From: Candidatus Methanophaga sp. GoMg3.2
Lineage (GTDB): Archaea; Halobacteriota; Syntropharchaeia; Alkanophagales; Methanospirareceae
Direction of reading: 5' to 3'
Assembly: GCA_013180565.1 (NCBI GenBank)
Contig: QBUN01000327.1
Span: 1 to 8,514, forward strand
Length of the DNA: 8,514 nt
Shown: piece by piece, positions 1-4,817 of the stretch
How positions within the stretch are numbered: the stretch's first letter is position 1
Layout of the letters: each line of letters opens with the position of its first letter
The notes under the pieces: generated by a model
Seen by the model: the letters and a program-made list of their open reading frames with translations, nothing else
Database searches by the model: none
What the model was told of the DNA's origin: nothing
Program-made: the position numbers and the translations under genes

Positions 1-32
1 CACAGGTTTTCTTTTATAAAAAGAAAAAGTGT
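1..32 (+). repeat. Repeat B, copy 1 (cut by window edge)
   Basis: The first 32 bases are identical to 3232-3263 and differ by one base from 3943-3974, so this is the right part of a roughly 49-nt dispersed repeat whose left part lies outside the window. It is an imperfect hairpin: CAC, then TTTTCTTTT, then a short loop, then AAAAGAAAA and GTG. The centre contains a TATA-like TTTATAAAAA (14-23), about 45 bases before the start of the first wecB copy, so it could act as a promoter there. That role is inference. Confidence 0.85.
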
Positions 33-34
33 TG

Positions 35-60
35 TGTAATCTGTGTTAATCTGTGGTGGT
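35..60 (+). repeat. Short dispersed repeat C (TGTGTTAATCTGTG type)
   Basis: The 13-mer GTGTTAATCTGTG at 43-55 recurs exactly at 1687-1699. Both copies lie shortly before an open reading frame (wecB at 65, the membrane protein at 1718). Within this stretch the unit is itself partly duplicated (TGTAATCTG, TGTTAATCTG). It looks like a degenerate intergenic repeat with no coding role that I can see. Confidence 0.6.
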
Positions 61-64
61 AAAA

Positions 65-533
65 ATGAAAATAGCATCAATAGTAGGCGCAAGACCGAAT
101 TTCATCAAGTGCGCACCATTGTCAAAGGAATTAAGAAAAGAATTCGACGAAGTTATTATTTGATTCACACCGGGCAGCATTACGATTACGAGATGAACAA
201 AGTGTTTTTCGATGAATTAAAAATACCAGAACCTGATTACCATTTAGGCGTTGGGTCTAGCACACACGGAGAACAGACAGGAGAAATGCTGAAAAGAACA
301 GAAGAAGTTTTGATAGAACAAAAGCCGGACTTGGTTTTGGTTTATGGTGATACGAACACCACTTTAGCAGGTGCTTTAGCTGCCTCTAAACTTCACATCA
401 AAGTTGGTCATGTAGAAGCAGGCTCAAGAAGTTTTGATAAGAAAATGCCGGAAGAGACTAACAGAGTTTTAACCGATCATTGCTCTGATTTGTTGTTTTG
501 TCCTACTGAAACGGCCGTTGAGAATTTGAAAAA
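65..533 (+). pseudogene. wecB: UDP-N-acetylglucosamine 2-epimerase, copy 1, frameshifted and truncated
   Basis: WecB interconverts UDP-GlcNAc and UDP-ManNAc for surface glycan synthesis in the cytoplasm. The ATG at 65 opens with the family N-terminus ([14 protein letters not shown]) and reads 32 codons to a TGA at 161-163. The family sequence then continues one frame back with [33 protein letters not shown] and [15 protein letters not shown]. Similarity stops near 533, so only about the first 155 of the usual 360-380 residues remain and the C-terminal half is missing. The reading frame continues to 612 through unrelated sequence. The same frameshift occurs in the second copy at 2120. A normal gene would need one extra base or two fewer near 160. 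It is likely non-functional unless the shift is recoded; the family call is certain. Confidence 0.9.
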
Positions 534-608
534 AATTTTTGTCAACAAGAGTAAGTGGAGAAATGGTGCGTATATTGAAGATACAGGAAGGCGTTATGGA
601 ATAGACTT

Positions 609-659
609 TTGATAACGAGGCTGACGTATAAGGAGAACGTGCCGGATACGAAGTTATGA
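609..659 (+). pseudogene. wecC: Scrap of a UDP-ManNAc dehydrogenase (WecC) gene
   Basis: From about 609 the plus strand encodes [16 protein letters not shown] and then a stop at 657-659. The core LTYKENVPDT is the same as in the larger wecC remnant at about 3005-3047, where the DNA is also closely similar (AAGGAGAA.GTGCCGGATACGA). It is therefore a roughly 14-codon relic of the NAD-binding C-terminal domain of a nucleotide-sugar dehydrogenase. It stands after truncated wecB in the same order as in the second copy. Nothing recognisable lies between 534 and 608. Confidence 0.75.
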
Positions 660-845
660 ATGCCCATGCCAAAGCTAATATTTACCGATCACCCATTACG
701 CATCACGAATTACCCATCACCCAAAAGAACGAGCTGGAATATTTTGATATGAATGCAATGCCAAGGGTAATCCCTATGTGTCCGAATACGAACATGGTTT
801 ATCTATATCTAATAGTGATAAAAATTGATTGGATTGCGACAAGAT
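660..845. other. Degenerate intergenic stretch
   Basis: No convincing gene is present. A heptamer repeat occupies 688-722. Around 769-832 a short open stretch reads KGNPYVSEYEHGLSISNSDKN before a stop, which could be the tail of a decayed gene, but I cannot assign it to a family. The neighbouring pseudogenes make gene debris likely. Confidence 0.45.
688..722 (+). repeat. Five degenerate heptamers AT(C/T)AC(C/G)(C/A)
   Basis: Five units stand head to tail: ATCACCC, ATTACGC, ATCACGA, ATTACCC, ATCACCC. The first and last are identical. The stretch lies in non-coding debris after the wecC scrap. It may be a slippage-derived minisatellite; no function is apparent. Confidence 0.7.
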
Positions 846-854
846 TTTATTATA
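846..854 (+). promoter_or_regulatory. Possible TATA box for the MNT/HEPN pair
   Basis: TTTATTATA lies 29 bases before the ATG at 883. That is the archaeal TATA spacing for a transcript starting at or just before the start codon. No strong Shine-Dalgarno precedes 883, which fits a leaderless or near-leaderless message. Confidence 0.45.
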
Positions 855-882
855 TGCAGTTCTAAGTAAGAAATGAGCAAAC

Positions 883-1209
883 ATGAAAATCTTGGATAAA
901 TACCGAAAAGCAGTGGACGAATTTGTAGAACGGGTGTTGGATAAATATAGCGACAGAATAGATAGCATCATCTTGTTTGGCTCAGTTGCAAGAGGCGAGG
1001 CGAAAGAAGAGTCAGATATTGATATCCTAGTTGTAACGAAGGTGGAAGACTTTAGATTGAGACGCACGCTTATAGGAATAGCTTTCGATATTCTGTTGCA
1101 AACAGGAGAAAACATTTCTGTGAAGGCCCTTTCAAAAGATGAATTTGAAAGGCATAAAAATTTTTCTTTCTTGAGTAGTGTTATTTCGGAGGGTGTGAAA
1201 GTTGCCTGA
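883..1209 (+). CDS. Minimal nucleotidyltransferase (MNT/MntA-like), TA partner
   Basis: This 108-residue protein is a minimal nucleotidyltransferase of the DNA polymerase beta superfamily. Members paired with HEPN proteins act as antitoxins, at least some by AMPylating the HEPN toxin. The signature is clear: LFGSVARGEAKEESDIDILVV at residues 31-51, giving GS at 33-34 and the metal-binding pair D45 and D47. The third acidic residue usual on the next core strand is not evident; the strand near residues 78-83 reads NISVKA. The fold is therefore clear but full catalytic competence is less certain. The gene overlaps the HEPN gene at 1202 by 8 bases, which indicates co-translation. It appears intact, unlike most of its neighbours. 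Confidence 0.88.
   Translation: MKILDKYRKAVDEFVERVLDKYSDRIDSIILFGSVARGEAKEESDIDILVVTKVEDFRLRRTLIGIAFDILLQTGENISVKALSKDEFERHKNFSFLSSVISEGVKVA
1188..1195 (+). promoter_or_regulatory. Shine-Dalgarno for the HEPN gene
   Basis: GGAGGGTG ends six bases before the TTG at 1202. It lies inside the last codons of the upstream gene. It decides for the TTG start, since no ATG or GTG is available there in frame, and indicates coupled translation of the pair. Confidence 0.7.
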
Positions 1210-1591
1210 GGAAGAGGAGATTGAGATACTTATTGGAAGAGCAAAAAGAAGGCTTGATGCTGCATGTCTCTTATTCGAGGATGGTTTTTATGAAGATGCT
1301 GTGAGCAGGGCATATTACAGCATGTATTTTGCGGCGAAAGCGCTCCTTTTGAAAAAAGATATAACCGTGAAGACACATAAAGGACTTCTTTCCAAGTTCG
1401 GATTGGAGTTCGTTAATGAGGGGGTGGTTGAAGAATACTACGGAAGAGCGTTGCGAATCGCAGAAGAACTCAGGGAGGAGGCTGATTATTCAATTTCCCG
1501 TGAGATTACAAAGGAAGAAGTTGAATCAATAATGGACGATGCAGAGAAGTTTTTAGAGCGAATAAAAAGAGCGGTAAGGGAATTGAATTGA
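1202..1591 (+). CDS. HEPN-domain protein (COG1895-like), partner of the MNT
   Basis: This is a 129-residue all-helical HEPN protein and the usual second member of MNT/HEPN pairs, in which HEPN is often an RNase toxin. The family core is SRAYYSMYFAAKALL (residues 35-49), followed by KTHKGLLSKFG (57-67) and the ADYSISREITKEE helix (94-106). Many COG1895 relatives read RAYYAMFHAA, giving the R-x6-H ribonuclease motif. Here R36 is present but the histidine position is F43, so the canonical catalytic His is missing and RNase activity is doubtful. It may have a binding role or a different chemistry. The TTG start is supported by a Shine-Dalgarno at 1188 and by overlap with the upstream gene. The length is normal and the frame is open. 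Confidence 0.87.
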   Translation: MPEEEEIEILIGRAKRRLDAACLLFEDGFYEDAVSRAYYSMYFAAKALLLKKDITVKTHKGLLSKFGLEFVNEGVVEEYYGRALRIAEELREEADYSISREITKEEVESIMDDAEKFLERIKRAVRELN

Positions 1592-1604
1592 GGGATTGAT
1601 TAAG

Positions 1605-1640
1605 ATGGAACCCACATCAATAGTAGAAGCAAGATTTCAT
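1605..1640 (+). pseudogene. Possible third relic of a wecB 5' end
   Basis: The stretch ATGGAACCCACATCAATAG and the following GTAGAAGCAAGA resemble the start of both wecB copies (65 and 2120). In the 21 bases from 1614 there are about 18 matches, then a short gap and a matching TTTCAT. Read in frame it gives TSIVEARFHK, against [12 protein letters not shown]. Nothing after it resembles WecB. The match is short, so chance is possible. Confidence 0.4.
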
Positions 1641-1670
1641 AAACATACACCCAACAGAAATAAAATAAAT

Positions 1671-1701
1671 AAATCAGCGTAAATCCGTGTTAATCTGTGT
1701 C
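1671..1701 (+). repeat. Short dispersed repeat C, second copy
   Basis: Contains the exact 13-mer GTGTTAATCTGTG (1687-1699) seen at 43-55. It is preceded by related units (ATCAGCGTA, ATCCGTGTTA), so it is a degenerate tandem of roughly 10-mers. It lies 17 bases before the start of the membrane-protein gene. Confidence 0.6.
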
Positions 1702-1717
1702 TTAAAAAATAAGTGAA

Positions 1718-2032
1718 ATGTTTAAAGAACTCGCACCTTATGTAATAACCGCAACCGTAATCATCTGCGCCGTAATCGCAATAAAAATCAAGAAGGAAGA
1801 CATTCTTACCACAGACGGCATATTCGCAGTTGTTGGATTTGCGTTAGGACTGTTTATAACGTCTTTGAACCTGATATACAGCAACAACTACCTTATCTCT
1901 TTAGGTCCTCTATTAGCAATCGCTTGTTTGCTGTATCTACGATTCCGAGATAGAATCTTAACATCGAGCACAGATTTTAATATTAATCTCAGCAGTAAAA
2001 CATTGAAAATAAAAGGCATTATATTATTTTAG
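1718..2032 (+). CDS. Small three-helix membrane protein, unknown function
   Basis: A 104-residue hydrophobic protein that I do not recognise. Three membrane segments are visible: about residues 8-24 (YVITATVIICAVIAIKI), 33-53 (DGIFAVVGFALGLFITS) and 58-76 (LISLGPLLAIACLLYLRF). A short polar tail (residues 77-100) ends in hydrophobic GIILF. The tail looks as if a fourth segment is beginning, so this could be the N-terminal remnant of a larger membrane protein rather than a complete gene; the surrounding decay makes that credible. Only a weak Shine-Dalgarno (AGTGA, six bases before ATG) is visible. It lies between the MNT/HEPN pair and the second wecB. Coding is supported mainly by the coherent hydrophobic pattern. 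Confidence 0.55.
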   Translation: MFKELAPYVITATVIICAVIAIKIKKEDILTTDGIFAVVGFALGLFITSLNLIYSNNYLISLGPLLAIACLLYLRFRDRILTSSTDFNINLSSKTLKIKGIILF

Positions 2033-2055
2033 AAGGAAACTACATAGGATTTTAG

Positions 2056-2070
2056 AATATTTATACTATA
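2056..2070 (+). promoter_or_regulatory. wecB: Possible promoter upstream of wecB copy 2
   Basis: GAATATTTATACTATA contains a good archaeal TATA-box match about 50-60 bases before the ATG at 2120, predicting a start near 2085-2095 and a leader of about 30 bases. There is no clear GGTG ribosome site before 2120. Confidence 0.4.
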
Positions 2071-2119
2071 TGAAATTATTGTGTTTTTAGTTTCTAAAAA
2101 TAAAGAAGATGTATAAAAG

Positions 2120-2940
2120 ATGAAAATAGCATCAATAGTAGGCGCGAGACCGAACTTCATCAAGTGCGCACCCTTGTCGCGGGAATTGAGAAAAGAATTT
2201 GACGAAGTTATTATTTGATCCACACCGGGCAGCATTACGATTACGAGATGAACAAAGTGTTTTTCGATGAGCTAAATATTCCGGAGCCAGATTACCACTT
2301 AGGCGTTGGTTCTAGCACACACGGAGAACAAACAGGAGAGATGCTGAAAAGAACAGAAGAAGTTTTAATAGAACAAAAGCCGGACTTGGTTCTGGTCTTT
2401 GGCGATACGAACACCACTTTAGCAGGTGCATTAGCCGCTTCTAAACTGCACATCCAGGTTGGTCATATCGAAGCGGGCTTGAGAAGTTATGATAAGAAAA
2501 TGCCTGATGAGACAAACAGAGTATTAACCGATCATTGTTCTGATTTGTTGTTTTGTCCAACTGAAACTGCTGTTGCGAATTTGAAAAAGAAGGTATTAAT
2601 AACGGTGTTCATCTAACGGGAGATGTCATGGTAGATGCTTTAAACGAGAATATTGAAATTGCAGAGCAGAAATCAAATGTTTTGGATGAATTGAGCCTAA
2701 AACCAAAGGAATAATATTTGGCAACTGTTCACAGAGCAGAAAGTACCGATGAGTTTATCAGGCTGAGAAGTATTGTAGATGCTTTTTGTGTGATTGGGAA
2801 TATAGTGTTTCCATGTCATCCAAGAACTGAGAAATTTTTGAAGCAATTTGGGTTGTGGGATAAGCTAACAAAGAAAGTAAAACTTATAAAGCCCATAGGA
2901 TACCCGGATATGCTTATGTTGGAAAAGAATGCTTACGCCA
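2120..2940 (+). pseudogene. wecB: UDP-N-acetylglucosamine 2-epimerase, copy 2, multiply broken
   Basis: This is a more complete paralogue of the copy at 65. The ATG at 2120 reads 32 codons to a TGA at 2216-2218, the same frameshift as in copy 1. It then continues one frame back through [26 protein letters not shown] and [17 protein letters not shown] second shift of -1 lies in an A run at 2584-2588, where ttg-aaaaa-gaa needs a sixth A. The third frame gives [18 protein letters not shown] and then a TAA at 2712 where KPKE-Y-YLATVHRAES is expected. It goes on through FPCHPRTEKFL and KLIKPIGYPDMLMLEKNA. At about 2940 similarity ends, just before the DSGG motif expected next; the last quarter is missing and repeat A follows. 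Comparison with copy 1 shows mostly synonymous changes. Confidence 0.93.
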
Positions 2941-2965
2941 TTTTTTGCTTCGCAAAAAGAAATAT

Positions 2966-3001
2966 TTCTTTGGTAAAGCTTTCTTTTTAAAAGAAAGGTT
3001 T
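2966..3001 (-). repeat. Palindromic repeat A at the wecB/wecC junction
   Basis: Read on the minus strand, this matches the repeat at 3843-3880 and that at 6766-6803 (minus strand) with one or two differences over 36 bases. The core is a near-perfect palindrome, CTTTCTTTT/AAAAGAAAG, flanked by AAAC and GCTTTACCAAAGAA. A further hairpin with a TTTTTGC stem (2942-2958) adjoins it on the left. It sits exactly where wecB stops and the C-terminal part of wecC begins, so it marks or caused the deletion. Confidence 0.88.
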
Positions 3002-3332
3002 ATTATGGGCTTGACATACAAGGAGAATGTGCCGGATACGAGGGAGTCGCCAGTAAGGGAGATGGTGAAGGAGTTGAAGGAGTTCGGAGTTGAGGCATAG
3101 GGGTATGATCCTTTACTCAGCAAGGAGGAGATAAAGGGGTTTGGTGTGAAGGCTTTGGATAACTTGGATATGCAAATTGACTGTGTGATTGTGGCGGTTG
3201 CGCATGATGAAAATTTAAGATTTTCTTTTAGCACAGGTTTTCTTTTATAAAAAGAAAAAGTGTATTGAGGTAAGAGGGATATTTGATGAAGCCGCAGCAA
3301 AAGGAAAGAGATTTTATTATAAGTGTGTATAG
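3002..3332 (+). pseudogene. wecC: C-terminal remnant of UDP-ManNAc dehydrogenase (WecC)
   Basis: WecC oxidises UDP-ManNAc to the uronic acid and normally follows wecB. Only the C-terminal UDP-binding domain remains. It reads IMGLTYKENVPDTRESP, then VREMVKELKEFGVEA, a TAG at 3098 where Tyr is expected (VYGYDPLL), and then GYDPLLSKEEIKGF to DCVIVAVAHDE. At 3212 coding is interrupted by repeat B, which replaces roughly 20-25 expected residues and changes the frame. The true C-terminus then resumes at 3267 with EVRGIFDEAAAKGKRFYY and stops at 3330. The N-terminal NAD-binding domain and catalytic centre (about 300 residues) are absent. The gene is clearly dead. Confidence 0.9.
3215..3263 (+). repeat. 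Repeat B, copy 2, inside wecC
   Basis: These 49 bases match 3926-3974 with a single difference, and their last 32 bases equal 1-32. The element is an A/T-rich hairpin (GGTTTTCTTTT then TATAAAAAGAAAAA). It separates the AVAHDE and VRGIFDE parts of the wecC remnant, so it lies inside a former coding region. Confidence 0.9.
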
Positions 3333-3344
3333 AATGATATAGTA

Positions 3345-3396
3345 TGAAAATATAGGATAATGTAGTAGGATAGATAACGAAGGAAGATATTGGTGG
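3345..3396 (+). promoter_or_regulatory. galU: Possible promoter and ribosome site of galU
   Basis: GAAAATATAGG at about 3345-3355 is a TATA-like box, and AAGGAAG at 3380-3386 is a plausible Shine-Dalgarno. The Shine-Dalgarno lies nine bases before GTG 3396, the start that best matches the family N-terminus (MRVKKAVIPAAG). GTG 3393 and TTG 3390 are in-frame alternatives. Confidence 0.45.
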
Positions 3397-3842
3397 TGAG
3401 AGTTAAAAAAGCTGTTATACCTGCAGCAGGATGGGGAACAAGATTCCTCCCGGTTACAAAATCAATGCCAAAGGAGATGTTGCCCATCATAGATAAGCCC
3501 ATCATTCAATTTGCTGTCCTCCTGGGTGACGATATTATAAAAGACGATACGCCATGCATAAAACAATTGGTTGATGTTTATCAGAAGTATAAGAACTCTA
3601 GCTCTGTGATAGCGGTGGAAGAAGTTAAAAATGAAAATGTAAGCAGATATGGAATAATAAGAGGTACTGAAATAGATAAATTGGTTTACCGTATTGAAGA
3701 CATAATAGAGAAGCCTTCCTTGGATGAAGCACCTTCAAATATAGGTGCTGTCGGGAGATACATTCTCACACCAGAGATATTTGATTGCATCAAAGAGACG
3801 CCACAGGGAAAAGGAAATGAGATACAACTTACAGATGCTATT

Positions 3843-3922
3843 AGAAACCTTTCTTTTGAAAAGAAAGCTTTACCAAAGAAATGAAGAAACTTTTTCTTGG
3901 AGAAAAGGCTTACCAAAAGAAG
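3843..3922 (+). repeat. Tandem repeat A and diverged A' inside galU
   Basis: Unit A (3843-3880) matches 36 of 38 bases of the minus-strand copy at 6766-6803. A second, diverged unit starts exactly 42 bases later at 3885 with the same AGAAAC head and a similar ACCAAAAGAA tail. In the galU frame both units begin with Arg-Asn (RNLSFEKKALPKK, then RNFFLEKRLTKRRN) and each ends in a stop (3882, 3927). Confidence 0.85.
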
Positions 3923-3925
3923 GAA

Positions 3926-3974
3926 TTAAGATTTTCTTTTAGCACAGGTTTTCTTTTCTAAAAAGAAAAAGTGT
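3926..3974 (+). repeat. Repeat B, copy 3, inside galU
   Basis: 48 of 49 bases match 3215-3263; the difference is C for A in the central TATA-like part. It directly follows the A/A' tandem and directly precedes the resumed galU coding sequence. In the galU frame it is open and reads DFLLAQVFFSKKKKC. Confidence 0.9.
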
Positions 3975-4108
3975 GTTTACGCATATAAATTCAAAGGTAA
4001 GAGATAGGATGCTGGAGATAAGCAGGGGTATGTAAAAGCGATTATAGATTCTGCGCTGGAAAGAGAAGATTTAAAGGATGAAGTTATGAGATATTTGGAG
4101 GGATTAGC

Positions 4109-4501
4109 ATGAAAAAGATGTTAATAAGGGACATCAAAGAGTGGATAAAGTTAATAATGAACGAACTAAGGAGCAATGATGAAGTTGAAGCGATATACCT
4201 ATTTGGTTCTTATGCAAAAGGTAATGCAAAGCCAATTTCTGATATAGATATTTGTGTACTTACAAAAAGGGATATTCCAAAGCGTGTAAAAGAGGAGATA
4301 TTGAGCAATTCATCTAAAAATATAGATATTTCTATATTTTGGGATCTTCCGCCAACGATAAGATTTAGAGTTTTTAAAGAAGGGAAGCTGTTGTATAAAA
4401 GGGATGAAATAGCGTTGCAAAGGGTTAAAGAGGATACGCTTAAATCCTATTTGGATATTCAACCGATGATTAAAAGGCACTGTATTCATATATTAAGTTA
4501 G
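4109..4501 (+). CDS. Minimal nucleotidyltransferase (MNT/MntA-like), second copy
   Basis: A 130-residue MNT-type nucleotidyltransferase, the antitoxin-type partner of HepT proteins. LFGSYAKGNAKPISDIDICV (residues 31-50) gives GS at 33-34 and the metal ligands D45 and D47. D73 in NIDISIF is a good candidate for the third acidic residue. The C-terminal YLDIQPMIKRH resembles other MNT proteins of TA pairs. It belongs to a different subgroup from the MNT at 883, with little similarity outside the motif. ATG 4109 overlaps the last codons of the galU pseudogene (ATGA), so it may depend on galU transcription. A HepT/DUF86 gene begins eight bases after its stop but is broken, leaving this MNT without an intact partner here. 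Confidence 0.88.
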   Translation: MKKMLIRDIKEWIKLIMNELRSNDEVEAIYLFGSYAKGNAKPISDIDICVLTKRDIPKRVKEEILSNSSKNIDISIFWDLPPTIRFRVFKEGKLLYKRDEIALQRVKEDTLKSYLDIQPMIKRHCIHILS

Positions 4502-4509
4502 GTAAATGA

Positions 4510-4589
4510 ATGAAGATGTATGACATAGAAAGAATAGGAAAGATAATAAGCGACATTGAAAGATACTTTAGAGATTTAGAATTAGACAG
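4510..4589 (+). pseudogene. HepT/DUF86 HEPN toxin gene, truncated by an IS
   Basis: The ATG at 4510 starts MKMYDIERIGKIISDIERYF and RDLELDR, which is the typical N-terminal helix of DUF86/HepT proteins, normally about 110-140 residues. Similarity ends at about codon 27, exactly where the terminal inverted repeat of the insertion sequence begins; the frame then runs through IS sequence to a stop at 4732-4734. The R-x4-HxY ribonuclease motif, which lies further on, is lost. I could not recognise the rest of the gene after the right end of the IS at 6506, so the remainder was probably deleted. The upstream MNT gene is the cognate partner by position. Confidence 0.75.
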
Positions 4590-4601
4590 GCTGTCCCGCA
4601 A
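4590..4601 (+). repeat. Left terminal inverted repeat of the IS
   Basis: GCTGTCCCGCAA, the exact reverse complement of 6494-6505. Further inside, AAATTATACAATAGTACA (from about 4620) loosely resembles the subterminal sequence of the right end. Confidence 0.88.
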
Positions 4602-4750
4602 TTACCCAACAACCAATAGAAATTATACAATAGTACAAAAATCTAAAAAACGCTTTCTTTCTAACTCAATGCACATTTATAGCCGGATTTTTCTCAAATT
4701 GCAAAAATACCACTTAGAAGAATGCGTATCTTAGTTTCAACCGAAATTAA

Positions 4751-4809
4751 ACCGAAAGGTTTTTATTATGGCATGTACAACTGTTCTTTAGTTATAAAAA
4801 AGAGGTGAT
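4751..4809 (+). promoter_or_regulatory. Transposase promoter and Shine-Dalgarno
   Basis: ACCGAAAGG (4751-4759) followed by TTTATTAT (4762-4769) fits an archaeal BRE plus TATA box, predicting a start near 4790. GAGGTGAT (4802-4809), complementary to the 3' end of archaeal 16S rRNA, ends eight bases before ATG 4818. This is the clearest ribosome site in the window and fixes the transposase start. Confidence 0.7.
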
Positions 4810-4817
4810 TGTAACGG

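Larger units (their letters stand above)
3396..4112 (+). pseudogene. galU: UTP-glucose-1-phosphate uridylyltransferase, degraded
   Basis: GalU makes UDP-glucose from UTP and glucose-1-phosphate for glycan synthesis. The N-terminus carries the nucleotide-binding motif (AAGWGTRFLPVTKSMPKEMLP) and DKPIIQ. At about 3509 this jumps in frame to FAVLLGDDI, so roughly 80 residues of the catalytic core are deleted. The sequence then matches the family through IIEKPSLDEAPSNIGAVGRY and GNEIQLTDAI. At 3843 a 132-nt repeat insertion begins, with in-frame stops at 3882 and 3927. The family C-terminus resumes at 3975 with VYAYKFKGKR, a TAG at 4005 where Tyr is expected, and DAGDKQGYVKAIIDSALERE to the TGA at 4110. 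All parts are in one phase, but the gene cannot give a functional enzyme. Its stop overlaps the ATG of the next gene. Confidence 0.93.

Noticed and set aside
688..722. CRISPR-like array
   Set aside because: Units are contiguous heptamers without spacers.
2941..2960. TTTTTGC hairpin as a transcription terminator
   Set aside because: It is attached to repeat A at a deletion junction inside gene remnants, so it is more likely part of the repeat than a terminator.
3745..3942. Alternative frame through galU and repeat A
   Set aside because: Shadow of galU; repeat A happens to be open in two forward frames.
4602..4734. C-terminal half of the 74-codon frame starting at 4510
   Set aside because: After codon 27 the frame is IS left-end sequence, not HepT.
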